From Syntrophaceae bacterium (lineage in GTDB: Bacteria; Desulfobacterota; Syntrophia; Syntrophales; PHBD01), in NCBI GenBank assembly GCA_013177825.1, contig JABLXX010000005.1, positions 124,001 to 188,000 of the forward strand: a DNA stretch of 64,000 nt, read 5' to 3'. Below the pieces are notes generated by a model, which was not told where the DNA came from, searched no databases, and was given only the letters and a program-made list of their open reading frames with translations. The translations under genes were made by a program, and so were the position numbers. How positions within the stretch are numbered: position 1 is the first letter of the stretch; every line of letters starts with the position of its first letter. Positions 32,275 to 40,939 of this stretch are shown one piece after another.

Positions 32275-33285
32275 ATGAGCCAGCCGGAAGACAGCTTCGA
32301 AGTCCGCCTGATGCAGCCGGAAGACTCAGCCGGCACGGTATCGCTTTACCGCGCCACCTACGGGGACGCCTACCCGATCCGGGAGATCTACGATCCGCAG
32401 GCCCTCCTGCACCAGCAGGAAACGGGAGAGATGTACCACGTGGTCTGCCGGGCGAAACAAGGTCCCGTGGCGGGCCACTGGGGCCTCTACCGGACATCGG
32501 CGCCGTTCCCGGGCATTTACGAGGCCGGGCACGGGATGGTTCTGGCGGAATACCGGGGCCGGGGTCTGAACGACCGGATCGCCCGGTACACCCTCGAGAC
32601 GCTGATCCCCCGGCTCGGCATCCCCGCGGTATGGGGAGAAGCGGTTGCCAACCACCTCTTCATGCAGAAGACCTGCGCGGTGTCCGGCTACAGCGAGACC
32701 GGGATTGAGCTGGACCTGATGCCCGCGGCCTCCTACGAGAAGGAGAAGAGCGCCTCCGGCCGGGTCGGCGCGGTCCTTGTGTTCAGGCTCTATCAAACCA
32801 GGGAGCAGACGATCCGCCTGCCGGCCCCGTATGCGGGACTTCTCCGGGAGCTTCATCGGGAGGCCCACGACGCACCCCACGTGTACCGGAACGCCCCCAC
32901 GGACGCGCCGCCGGGAGGTCCGTCGGAGGTGCAATCCGTTGCCTTCGAGGGGGCGAACCTGGCCCGCCTGACGGTCCAGGCCATCGGATCCGACCTCCGG
33001 GAAATTGTAAAGGAAAGAGAGAAACTCCACGCCGGCGGCGGAGCGACGGTCTTCCAGGCCTACCTCCGACTGACGGACCCGGGGATCGGATTCGCCGTCC
33101 GGACCCTGCGTGGTTGCGGCTATTTCTTCGGAGGTGTTCTGCCCCGCTGGTTCGACGACGACGGCCTGATGATGCAGAAGACCCTTCACGAGCCGAACGT
33201 TCCAGGCATCCGGCTGTACACCGACAAGGCGAAGAGGATCCTGGACTTTATCCTTCAGGACAGGGCGGAGGTGACGGCCCGCTGA
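32275..33285 (+). CDS. GNAT-family acyltransferase with C-terminal extension
   Basis: 336 aa from ATG with GAGGAGCTC upstream. The first 150 residues fit a GNAT fold: VRLMQPEDSAGTVSLYRATYG, then GMVLAEYRGRGLNDRIARYTL as the acetyl-CoA-binding beta4-alpha3 part. The remaining 180 residues (after EKEKSASGRVGAVLVFRLY) form a second domain with QSVAFEGANLARLTVQAIGSDL that I do not recognise. The substrate is unknown. The fusion at 35489-36823 has a comparable GNAT-like part, so the two may be functionally linked. Confidence 0.7.
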   Translation: MSQPEDSFEVRLMQPEDSAGTVSLYRATYGDAYPIREIYDPQALLHQQETGEMYHVVCRAKQGPVAGHWGLYRTSAPFPGIYEAGHGMVLAEYRGRGLNDRIARYTLETLIPRLGIPAVWGEAVANHLFMQKTCAVSGYSETGIELDLMPAASYEKEKSASGRVGAVLVFRLYQTREQTIRLPAPYAGLLRELHREAHDAPHVYRNAPTDAPPGGPSEVQSVAFEGANLARLTVQAIGSDLREIVKEREKLHAGGGATVFQAYLRLTDPGIGFAVRTLRGCGYFFGGVLPRWFDDDGLMMQKTLHEPNVPGIRLYTDKAKRILDFILQDRAEVTAR

Positions 33286-33312
33286 GGCCGGCACCCGACG
33301 GAAGGCACATCC

Positions 33313-34359
33313 ATGAGGACCCCGTTTCGCTGCATTCGCGATCTCCTGGCTGACGGAACCGGCTGCGCCGTGGCCCAGATCATTTCCACCCGCGGCTCGG
33401 CGCCGCGGGCCGCGGGGACACGCATGATTGTCCCGATTGCCGGCCGCCCTGTCGGAACCGTAGGCGGAGGCATCCTCGAGGCCAGGGCCGCGGAGATCGC
33501 CCGGGGCGTCCTTGAGACCGGCGAAGCCGTCCTGGAGACCTTCGTTCTCGAAGCGGAGAAGGCGGGCGATGCCGGCATGATGTGCGGCGGTACGGTGGAG
33601 CTCTTGGTTTATCGCCTGGAAGCGGCGGACCCGGACACACTTTCGCTCTACCGGGAAGCCGCCGCCATTCTCGAGAGTCGCGGCAGGGCCCGCCTCGTCA
33701 CCAGGCTCCCCGGAGGAACGGCAGGGGGGCGCATCGCCCAGTGGCTGATCCGGGTGGATGGATCCGTCCTCGGTCCCCCGGAGCCGGAGGGAGGGCTCCA
33801 TGCACGGGTGCCCGCGGATGCCGGATCGGGAGAGCCGCGGCTCCTGGCGGATGCGGGCGGGCGGTTCCTGCTGGAATCCCTTTACGGCGGGGAAACGGTC
33901 CATCTGTTCGGGGCCGGCCACGTCGCCCGGTCCCTGGCCCCGCTCCTGGAGATGACGGGCTTCCGGACCGTTGTCCTCGACGACCGGGCGGAGTTCGCCA
34001 ACCGGGATCGGTTCCCCGGGGCGGATCGGATCGTCCTGCTCGACGCCTGGGATCGCGCCCTGGAAGGCCTGGACGCCGGGCCGAAGGGATTCCTTGTCAT
34101 CATGACCCGTGGCCATGCCTTCGACCGGGACGTCCTGCAGCAGGCCCTGCGGACCGCAGCAGGGTACATCGGCATGATCAGCAGCAGGAGAAAGCGGGAC
34201 GCCATCTTCGCCGCCCTGCGGGAGGAAGGATTCACGGAAGAGGACCTGAAAAGGGTTTATGCCCCCATCGGGCTTCCCATCGGCGCCGAGACGCCGGAAG
34301 AGATCGCCGTCAGCATCGCCGCGGAGCTGATCCGTCATCGGGCCGGCATCGAGTCCTGA
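33313..34359 (+). CDS. XdhC/CoxI family molybdoenzyme maturation protein
   Basis: 348 aa. The N-terminal XdhC/CoxI domain has STRGSAPRAAGTRMIV and GGTVGGGILEA-type motifs plus a MMCGG cysteine; the C-terminal Rossmann domain has VHLFGAGHVARSLAPLLEMTGF and IGMISSRRKRD. XdhC proteins insert or sulfurate the molybdenum cofactor of hydroxylases. No molybdenum hydroxylase lies in the window. Some relatives serve selenium-dependent hydroxylases, which would fit a genome that also makes a selenoprotein, but this is inference. Confidence 0.88.
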   Translation: MRTPFRCIRDLLADGTGCAVAQIISTRGSAPRAAGTRMIVPIAGRPVGTVGGGILEARAAEIARGVLETGEAVLETFVLEAEKAGDAGMMCGGTVELLVYRLEAADPDTLSLYREAAAILESRGRARLVTRLPGGTAGGRIAQWLIRVDGSVLGPPEPEGGLHARVPADAGSGEPRLLADAGGRFLLESLYGGETVHLFGAGHVARSLAPLLEMTGFRTVVLDDRAEFANRDRFPGADRIVLLDAWDRALEGLDAGPKGFLVIMTRGHAFDRDVLQQALRTAAGYIGMISSRRKRDAIFAALREEGFTEEDLKRVYAPIGLPIGAETPEEIAVSIAAELIRHRAGIES

Positions 34360-34382
34360 CGGACGAGGGGCCGCCGCTTTGT

Positions 34383-35492
34383 TTATCGTTTCAGGATTTC
34401 ATCCAAGGCCGCCACAAAGGCCTCCATGGCCTCCCGGACGGACAGGGTCACCCGGATGAAGTTGGGAAAGCGGAATCCCGTCATGGTTCGGACCATGACC
34501 CCGCGGGTCATGAGCTTCCGATAGGCCAGGGTGTCGCTCATGGGAAGACGGATCATGATGAAGTTCCCCTCCCCGGAGACAAACGGCAGGCCCCGGGCGG
34601 CCAGTTCCTCCTCCAGATAAGCGCGGCTCTCCCGGACCAGCCGCCGGCTTTCCAGGACATGATTCCCGTCGTCCAGCGCCGCCACGGCCGCCTCCTGAGC
34701 CACCGCGTTGACGGAATAGACGACACAGGCACGTCGTATGGCATCCACCACCGGAAGCGACCCGGCCAGGTAGCCGATCCGCAGGCCCGCCAGCCCGTAC
34801 ATCTTGGAAAAGGTCCGGAACACGACGAGGTGGGGGTATTCGTCCAGGAGGGACATGCCGTCGGGATAATCCTCCCGCTCGACGAACTCGCAGTATGCTT
34901 CGTCGACAACCACGATCGCCCGGCCGTCGACAGCCTCCAGGAAGCGCCGCAGCCGGTCCCTTCCCCAATAGGTTCCCGTCGGATTGTTGGGATTGCAGAC
35001 GAAGAAGATCTTCGTCCGGCCGTCCATCCGCGCCAGCATCCCCCGGTCGTCGAAGGCATAATCCCGGAGCGGAACGAGGCGCGCCTCCAGGCCTGAAAAG
35101 GTCGCCACCCACTCGTAGACCGCAAACGTCCGGTCCGCCGTGACGATGTTGTCTCCGGCCTCGCAGAAGGCCTTGATGGCGAAGGCGATGACCTCGTTGG
35201 CGCCGTTTCCGACGAGAAACTGCTCCGGATCCTTGCCGAAGCGGTCCGCCAGTTTCCGCCGCAGGTAGAAGGAATCGCCGCTCGGATACAGGGCGGCCCG
35301 GGGCGGGACAAAACGGCGGATCACCTCCTGTGTCGCCGGCGGGGGGCCCAGGGCATTCTCGTTGTTATTCAGTCGGAAGAGGCGGGAACAGCCGTAGAGC
35401 CGCATCAGCTCGTCGTCGGGCCGGCTGGGCACATAGGGCTCGAAGCTCCGTATGTAGGGCGGCAGCAGGCTCTCCAGGGAGAGAGGGCTCAT
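34383..35492 (-). CDS. hisC: Histidinol-phosphate aminotransferase-like PLP enzyme
   Basis: 369 aa fold-type I aminotransferase: LNNNENALGPPP near residue 45, GNGANEVIAFAIKAF, CNPNNPTGTYW, VVDEAYCEF and the PLP-lysine segment FRTFSKMYGLAGLRIGYL. It converts imidazole-acetol phosphate to histidinol phosphate. It is not in a his operon here; its ATG overlaps the stop of the upstream GNAT-fusion gene (ATGA). CobD-type threonine-phosphate decarboxylase was considered but the CobD N-terminal signature is absent. Confidence 0.82.
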   Translation of the reverse strand: MSPLSLESLLPPYIRSFEPYVPSRPDDELMRLYGCSRLFRLNNNENALGPPPATQEVIRRFVPPRAALYPSGDSFYLRRKLADRFGKDPEQFLVGNGANEVIAFAIKAFCEAGDNIVTADRTFAVYEWVATFSGLEARLVPLRDYAFDDRGMLARMDGRTKIFFVCNPNNPTGTYWGRDRLRRFLEAVDGRAIVVVDEAYCEFVEREDYPDGMSLLDEYPHLVVFRTFSKMYGLAGLRIGYLAGSLPVVDAIRRACVVYSVNAVAQEAAVAALDDGNHVLESRRLVRESRAYLEEELAARGLPFVSGEGNFIMIRLPMSDTLAYRKLMTRGVMVRTMTGFRFPNFIRVTLSVREAMEAFVAALDEILKR

Positions 35493-36823
35493 GGGCGCCC
35501 CCCTCCTGCCGCGTACTGAAAGAGGACTACATCTCCCCGGCCGCCCGCGGGAAGCATCACCCGGGGACGGAATCCGGCGTCAAGAAGCAGGGGGGTAAAA
35601 GGCGCCTGCCAGGGACGGCCGAGATCGATTTCGAAGAAGAGTGCAATCCCCGGGATTTCCCGCAAAATGCTGCGAACGTGATCCTCCAGGTTGGAGGCGG
35701 CGTCCCGGCCCCACCAGACAGGTCGAAGCACGGCCCTTCCCCGGGACCTGTTGAAAGTGGCAGACAGGACGGAATACGGATAGGATGCCTCGCCCTCTTC
35801 ATGGGTCAGCCTGACCTCCCGTGCAAAAGCCAGCCGCTCGCAGGATTCCCTCAGAAACGCCTCCAGGAGGGGATGGACCCAGGATACTCCTCCCTCATCC
35901 TCCCGGATCTGCCGGTAATAAACCGGGGTCTCAACCGCTCCATTCGCGGCGGTTTCGATCAGCGATCCCAGGATCTCGAAATACTCCACAGGCAGAAACG
36001 GCGACGGGAGGCGGCTGTAAATCCCTGAAACGTCCGACTTCGCGATCGCGGCGATGCATGCCTCGACAAGGTGACGACCCGTCGTCGCCCCCTGCGGCTG
36101 GCCGAACAGGTAAGGGCCGAAGAACTCCACCAGGCCCGAACCCTCACGCCACCAGGCAATCCCCCCTCCCAGGGAGCCCCTCGCGTCCTCCGCAACGGCA
36201 ACTCCATATTCTCCCGACGCTGCCATATCGGCCAGTTTTCCCGGGATCAGGAAGTCGCGGGGACAGATCCCTTCCGGTGCATGGTGCAGCAGGAGGCGGG
36301 AGAACAGCTTCAGCGTCTCCGTGTCCGGTGTTTTCACGACCGGCGCGGACAAGGGTCCGGTAATGGGAATTTCACCCAGGTTGGTCTCCGGGTAAGCCTT
36401 ATCTTTCCGAAAGGTGATCTCCAGGCGGTCTTCTTCGTAATGCGCCCGGATTTTGTCCACCATCCTGGCGGCAATCAGGAGACCCGTCTCGGCCGGTAGC
36501 TCTTCCCCGTCACAGGCCACCGACGACGTCAGATTGAAGGCCCGCATATTGAAAAAGCGCGTCTGGAAAGAGAACTTCAGCTCTGCGTAGTAGAACCCGT
36601 CCCGGCAGGTCAGCGTCACATTGTCCGCGGCGGCGCCCGGCCCGGTCAGATGGGAAAAGATCTCCTCCGATGCCAGCGTCAGGGAAAGGGCCTCCGCCTT
36701 GGCGAGGCCGAAGGAGAGGGCCGATTTCTCGGCAAAGGCCGTGACAACGGGAAGAAAGGCCGCACGGGGCGGAACCGTGAGCGAAACCTCCCGGTCCGGC
36801 CTGAAAACATGCATCATGTTCAT
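35489..36823 (-). CDS. Protein with degenerate RsbW-like ATPase N-terminus fused to a GNAT-like domain
   Basis: 444 aa from ATG at 36823 with AGGG upstream. Residues about 15-140 resemble serine-kinase/anti-sigma ATPases (VVTAFAEKSALSFGLAKAEALSLTLASEEIFSHL) but the Asn of the N-box is not present, so ATP binding is doubtful. From about 160 on, a GNAT-like domain follows (GEYGVAVAEDARGSLGGGIAWW, GATTGRHLVEACIAAI). A third region (about 290-444) is unassigned. It is co-translated with the HisC-like enzyme. No specific function can be given. Confidence 0.6.
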   Translation of the reverse strand: MNMMHVFRPDREVSLTVPPRAAFLPVVTAFAEKSALSFGLAKAEALSLTLASEEIFSHLTGPGAAADNVTLTCRDGFYYAELKFSFQTRFFNMRAFNLTSSVACDGEELPAETGLLIAARMVDKIRAHYEEDRLEITFRKDKAYPETNLGEIPITGPLSAPVVKTPDTETLKLFSRLLLHHAPEGICPRDFLIPGKLADMAASGEYGVAVAEDARGSLGGGIAWWREGSGLVEFFGPYLFGQPQGATTGRHLVEACIAAIAKSDVSGIYSRLPSPFLPVEYFEILGSLIETAANGAVETPVYYRQIREDEGGVSWVHPLLEAFLRESCERLAFAREVRLTHEEGEASYPYSVLSATFNRSRGRAVLRPVWWGRDAASNLEDHVRSILREIPGIALFFEIDLGRPWQAPFTPLLLDAGFRPRVMLPAGGRGDVVLFQYAAGGGRP

Positions 36824-37026
36824 AATTTACCCTGTTCTTTCCGCTTCCTGGAGGGGACGCCGCCCGGGCGCTCCGCTTGTGGTCGAGGCGCCGTCCCCGT
36901 CCGTCGCAAAGACCGCTGGGAACGGCCTGTCGGTCAATCCATGCCCGAGGCAACGCCTCCGGCAGCCGAGGGCAGATTAGCGCAGGATTATTCATTTCTC
37001 AAGGGGAACGGTCACATAAGCAGGGA
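36824..37026. other. Intergenic stretch upstream of the 35489-36823 gene
   Basis: About 200 bp leading into repeat copy A. Only a TTCTTTCCG/GGAAAG-rich upstream region of the minus-strand gene is visible. Open frames here are short and lack ribosome binding sites. No RNA gene was recognised. Confidence 0.4.
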
Positions 37027-37390
37027 AACGGATTTCAAATCCGTTGTTCCTTCCTTTTTTCTTTTCCTTTCGTGCCAAACCGAATCCCCTTTCCTTTTAC
37101 ATTCAGCGCATCGGCGCGGGGGCTGCCACGGGGGCTTCCGCCGTCGCGGACGTTTTTCCCGCGAGCCGTCATCGACGGTCTGTCAGGCTGGAGGGATGGG
37201 AAAAAAGTCCCAATTGCTCCTCTGGAAACCCCCGGTCGCGCCCCCGCGAACATTGGTCGGGGAGGGGGGCTTCCCGGAGCGCGAATAGCGGCTTTTTCGG
37301 GGTACCCTGCCGTCGCAGCGCAGCGCCCGCAAAGTCAATTTTCTGTAAAATAAAGGGGAAAAAGGTAGGAGGAACGGATTTGAAATCCGT
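37027..37390 (+). repeat. Long intergenic repeat, copy A (inverted relative to copy B)
   Basis: 364 bp element bounded by the palindrome ACGGATTTCAAATCCGT at 37028-37044 and ACGGATTTGAAATCCGT at 37374-37390. The left 100 bp (pyrimidine-rich, then CATTCAGCGCATCGGCGCGGG) and a 120 bp internal block (37211-37330, CCTCTGGAAACCCCCGGTCGC onward) are nearly identical to 46516-46982 in reverse orientation. The middle differs. The open frames inside it are translations of the repeat and have no homologous reading in a conserved frame. Confidence 0.85.
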
Positions 37391-37404
37391 CCCTCTATCC
37401 TCAC

Positions 37405-37442
37405 AAAGAAGAGCCCCCCTCCTTCGAAAAGGAGAGGGGCTC
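37405..37442 (-). terminator. Intrinsic terminator after the WVDPM micro-ORFs
   Basis: On the minus strand GAGCCCCTCTCCTT pairs with AAGGAGGGGGGCTC (37442-37411) around TTCG, followed by TTCTTTG. It lies about 60 bp after the stop of the 37501-37599 ORF. Confidence 0.65.
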
Positions 37443-37500
37443 GGGGAGGGGTGTGGCCTCGCATGTCCGCCGGACGGCGGGCAGGGTGGTGGGACTCTGC

Positions 37501-37599
37501 CTAGGCGATGTCCATCGGGGTCGCCATGGGATCCACCCAGCCTTTTTCGATCTTCCGGGGGATTTTCTTTCCTTTTGCCTTCTCTTCTTTCCGTTTCAT
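37501..37599 (-). CDS. WVDPM micropeptide 1 (unknown family)
   Basis: 32 aa, from ATG at 37599 with an excellent ribosome binding site (AAAGGAGAAGAAACC). The first 20 residues are almost all Lys/Arg/Glu (MKRKEEKAKGKKIPRKIEKG) and the tail is WVDPMATPMDIA. The next gene upstream, 59 bp away, encodes a second short peptide with a matching tail, and a terminator follows. The shared tail, the good translation signals and the shared transcript argue for a real gene. It could be a ribosomally made peptide precursor or a small regulatory protein; I do not recognise the family. Confidence 0.6.
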   Translation of the reverse strand: MKRKEEKAKGKKIPRKIEKGWVDPMATPMDIA

Positions 37600-37658
37600 G
37601 GTTTCTTCTCCTTTCCTCTCTGCTTTATCGCATTTTTTAACCGGCCGCTTCGCCGGCC

Positions 37659-37787
37659 TTATTTCCCAATCATGTGGGGATAGGACATAGGGTCCACCCA
37701 CAGGCCGCCTCGCTTGACGGCCCTGCTGCATCTCTCACGGTTATTTTTTTTGATGGTTTCCGTCTTCCGCATCTTCCGACCTCTCAT
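37659..37787 (-). CDS. WVDPM micropeptide 2 (unknown family)
   Basis: 42 aa from ATG at 37787 (AAGGAAGGGA upstream), or 37 aa from the ATG at 37772. A basic N-terminal part (RKMRKTETIKKNNRERCSR) leads to a tail GLWVDPMSYPHMIGK. Aligned with peptide 1, the tail is WVDPM-(A/S)-x-P-x-x-I. It has one cysteine, absent from peptide 1. Located between the NarL-type regulator gene and peptide 1, same strand. Unknown function. Confidence 0.55.
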   Translation of the reverse strand: MRGRKMRKTETIKKNNRERCSRAVKRGGLWVDPMSYPHMIGK

Positions 37788-38045
37788 TCCCTTCCTTTTT
37801 TTTTCGATTGCAGGATAAATGATCAAGCAGGTTTGCACTATCGGGGAGGCTCCGAAATCGAAGAAGGAAGAGGAAGGAATCTTGACTCGGTCGGGGAGAA
37901 AAATCCGGATCGGTGTCTGTCCGATGACACGCCTGCGGGGTATCCAGGACAAAGGCCGGGCAGCGGGAAGACGGACGCCCCGTGACAATGCCCGCGCCCC
38001 GGGCCGGTCAATCATCCGGTGGGGCGCGGCCGGATCCCGGCACCC

Positions 38046-38684
38046 TCAGCCGACGAGCTTGTTTTGGACGGCGTAGAGCGTGATCTCGGCGTTGTTCTTC
38101 ATCCTCATCTTCTCGAGGATGTGGGTTCGATACGTGCTGATCGTCTTTACGCTGAGGAACAGTTCATCGGCAATGGCGGAAACGGTCTTGCCCGAGGCGA
38201 TCATGAGCATCACCTGGTACTCCCGGTCCGACAGGAGTTCGTGGGGCGGCCGGGTCATGTCGGTGCCGAGAAACTCGGTGAGGCGCTCCCCCAGGGTGGC
38301 GCTGATATACTTCCCGCCCTCCGCCACTTTCCGGATGGCCGAGATCAGCTCGTTGGGAGCGCTGGCCTTGGTCAGGTAGCCCGAAGCGCCCGCCCGGAGG
38401 GCCCGGATGGCGTACTGTTCTTCGGGATACATGCTCAGGATCAGGACGGGAAGTTTCGGCTTTTCGTCCTTCAGGTCCTTCAGGACTTCCAGTCCGCTCC
38501 GTCCGGGCATCGAGATGTCCAGAAGGACCACGTCGAGCTCCTTTTTCCGGACGCAGGCCATGACCTCCTGCCCGTTTCCCGCTTCGTCCGTTACCTCCAT
38601 GTCGGGTGTATCCGACAGGACCTGCTTGAAGCCGGCCCTCACAATGGGATGGTCGTCGGCAATGAGGATGCGGATTTTCTTCAT
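38046..38684 (-). CDS. NarL/FixJ-family response regulator
   Basis: 212 aa. The receiver domain has the acidic pair in LIADDHP, phospho-acceptor Asp56 in VVLLDISMPGRSG, the threonine/serine position in LILSMYPEEQ and Lys in GYLTKAS. The C-terminal LuxR helix-turn-helix (LSDREYQVMLMIASGKTVSAIADELFLSVKTISTYRTHI) binds DNA. Its ATG overlaps the TGA of the kinase gene (ATGA), so they form a two-component pair. Targets are not visible; the micro-ORFs lie just downstream on the same strand. Confidence 0.93.
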   Translation of the reverse strand: MKKIRILIADDHPIVRAGFKQVLSDTPDMEVTDEAGNGQEVMACVRKKELDVVLLDISMPGRSGLEVLKDLKDEKPKLPVLILSMYPEEQYAIRALRAGASGYLTKASAPNELISAIRKVAEGGKYISATLGERLTEFLGTDMTRPPHELLSDREYQVMLMIASGKTVSAIADELFLSVKTISTYRTHILEKMRMKNNAEITLYAVQNKLVG

Positions 38685-40939
38685 GCGGCATCTCCTCTAT
38701 TCTCATAAGGAATTCGAACCTTGACAGTCGTTCCCTTCCCTTTTTTCCCCGTGATGTTCACGTCTCCCCCCCAATAGGAGACTCGCTCTCGCATCCCCAG
38801 CAGGCCGAATGAATCGGGCTTGGCCATCTGCTCCTCCGTGATGCCTTTTCCGTTGTCCTTCACGGTGAGCCGGACCTCTCCGCCGGTCAGCTTCAGGGAA
38901 ACCTGGACCCGTTTGGCCTCGGCATGGCGCCAGACGTTTGTCAGGGTCTCCTGGAAGATGCGGAAGACCGCCGTGGACAGGTCCGGGTTGAGCTGCATGT
39001 CCTCGGGCTCCACCGTGACCCGGCACTGGATTCCTGTCCGCTTGAAGAACTCGCTCGCCTGCCACTCGATGGCGACGGGGAGTCCCAGGTGATCCAGCAT
39101 TCCCGGGCGGAGGTCCATATAGATCCGCTTGAGGGTTTTCATGGTCATGTCCACGAGTCCCGACATGGCATCGATCCGTTCCCTGATTTCAGGCTGCTCT
39201 TCCGGGACCTTGCGGTTCAGGAGGACGAGGTCCGTGTTGAGGGCCGTCAGGAGCTGCCCCAGTTCGTCGTGGAGCTCTCTGGCGATGCGTGTCCGCTCCT
39301 TTTCACGGACCGACTGCAGGTGAGCGGACAGGTTCCGCATCTGCTGGCGCGACCTTTCCAGCTCGGTCTCGGCGCGCTTCCGCTCGGTGATGTCCTCGTA
39401 GGTGATGACGATCCGTTTTTCCTGGAGGCTCTCCCCCGTCCGGGAGGCGCTGACGAGACAGTCGATATCGGTTCCGTCCTTCTTGCGGCAGGGAAACTCG
39501 ACGCTCACGGTCCGCTTTTTCTCCAGCGTGTTGTAAAGGATCTCGGCAATGGCCTCGTAGTCCGTGTCCGTCCGGTAGAGAATGCGGCTGCTCATGCCGA
39601 CGATATCCCGGGCCCGCCAGCCGAAGACGGTCTGAACGCCGTCGTTGGCAAAGATCACCCGGCGATCCTGCAGGCCGATCACGGCATGGGGAATGGCCTC
39701 CAGGATCGAGGCCTCCAGGGCCTCCAGCTTCGCCAGCTTGTCCCGGGCGGCGCTCTGCTCCGTGATGTCCATGGAGTTGCCCAGGACGGCCCGCCGGCCC
39801 CTGTAGGGGATGAAGGTGACCGTTTCCATGATCCACCGGATCCGGCCGTCTTTCGTGATGATCCGGAACTCGTGGGGGGATCGCCGGTCTCCGTGAAGCA
39901 TCTGGTGGGAGTTTTCCCTCACCTTGAAGCGATCTTCCGGATGGACGAGCTGCATCGAGTTCATCCCCGTCAGTTCCTTCTGGCTGTACCCGGCGTACCC
40001 GGCGGCGTTCTCGTTGACAAACTGGAAGACCCCGTCCTGAACGACATAGACGCCCGCCTGGGAGCTGTCGGCCATGGTCCGGTAGGCCTCCTCGGCGAGC
40101 TTGCGGTCCGTGATGTCCTCGAAGGTGATGACGATGTTCTTTTCCTTGAGGCTCTCCCCGATGCGCGAGGCCGTGATGAGGCATTCGATGTAACGCCCGT
40201 CCTTCCGGCGGCAGGGGAACTCGGTGCTGTGGGTGCGCTGGTTCTCAAGGGTTGAATAGAGCTCCTGGGCGATGGAGTCCCAGTCCCCGTCGCTCCGGTA
40301 CAGGACCCGGGTGGTGGCGCCGATCAGCTCCTCCGCTCGCCAGCCGAAGACCCGCTCGACTCCGTCGTTGGCAAAAATGATGCGGCGGTTTTTCAAGCCG
40401 ATGACGGCGTGAGGGATGGCCTCGAGAATGGACGCTTCCAGGGCCTCCAGCTCCGCCAGCTTGTCCCGGGCCTCGATCTGCTCGGTGATGTCCATCGAGT
40501 TGCCCAGAACGGCCCGTTTCCCCTTGAAGCGGATGGAGGTGATGACCTCGGTAATCCACCGGATGTCGCCGCTCTTGGTGATGGTGCGGAATTCATACGA
40601 GGAAGTCCGGTTGCCCCGGAGCATCTGGATCGCCGCCTGGCGAACCCGCTCCCGGTCTTCCGGGTGGACGAGGCTCATGGACTCCATGCCCAGGAGATCC
40701 TCCCGCGGGTAGCCCCAGTAATCCGCCGCATGCAGGTTGACGAACCGGAATTTCCCCTCCTGGACGACGTAGATGCCAGCGCGGGAAGTGTGCTCCAGGG
40801 TCCTGTAGAGCCCTTCCACGAGAGGTCGGTCCGTTCCCGACGGGGCCAGTTTATCGAGTTTCCTCCGAAGCTGCCCAATCTTTCGGACCAACTGTTCCTT
40901 GGTATTGGTGCTGGTACTGGTATTCGTCTTCTCTGCCAC
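38681..40939 (-). CDS. NarX-type sensor histidine kinase with duplicated PAS-PAS module
   Basis: 752 aa from a GTG at 40939 with GGGAGG 7 nt upstream. No membrane helix. Four PAS domains occupy residues 45-523 as two tandem copies of a PAS-PAS unit (45-283 and 286-523), each ending in an EDIT(D/E)RK segment. HisKA_3 follows with His557 in IARELHDELGQLL, then a HATPase domain (VFRIFQETLTNVWRHAEA, VKDNGKGI, GLLGMRERV). It is likely a soluble sensor of redox state or a small ligand and phosphorylates the overlapping regulator at 38046. Confidence 0.9.
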   Translation of the reverse strand: MAEKTNTSTSTNTKEQLVRKIGQLRRKLDKLAPSGTDRPLVEGLYRTLEHTSRAGIYVVQEGKFRFVNLHAADYWGYPREDLLGMESMSLVHPEDRERVRQAAIQMLRGNRTSSYEFRTITKSGDIRWITEVITSIRFKGKRAVLGNSMDITEQIEARDKLAELEALEASILEAIPHAVIGLKNRRIIFANDGVERVFGWRAEELIGATTRVLYRSDGDWDSIAQELYSTLENQRTHSTEFPCRRKDGRYIECLITASRIGESLKEKNIVITFEDITDRKLAEEAYRTMADSSQAGVYVVQDGVFQFVNENAAGYAGYSQKELTGMNSMQLVHPEDRFKVRENSHQMLHGDRRSPHEFRIITKDGRIRWIMETVTFIPYRGRRAVLGNSMDITEQSAARDKLAKLEALEASILEAIPHAVIGLQDRRVIFANDGVQTVFGWRARDIVGMSSRILYRTDTDYEAIAEILYNTLEKKRTVSVEFPCRKKDGTDIDCLVSASRTGESLQEKRIVITYEDITERKRAETELERSRQQMRNLSAHLQSVREKERTRIARELHDELGQLLTALNTDLVLLNRKVPEEQPEIRERIDAMSGLVDMTMKTLKRIYMDLRPGMLDHLGLPVAIEWQASEFFKRTGIQCRVTVEPEDMQLNPDLSTAVFRIFQETLTNVWRHAEAKRVQVSLKLTGGEVRLTVKDNGKGITEEQMAKPDSFGLLGMRERVSYWGGDVNITGKKGKGTTVKVRIPYENRGDAA

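Noticed and set aside
34383-35492. CobD-type threonine-phosphate decarboxylase for the HisC-like gene, given nearby cob genes
   Set aside because: The N-terminal HGGN and SANINPLG signatures of CobD are absent, while LNNNENALGPPP is HisC-like.
37044-37640. Open frame through repeat copy A, matched by 46328-46966 in copy B
   Set aside because: Similarity is at the DNA level including indels that change the frame; the central parts are unrelated. Treated as a non-coding repeat.
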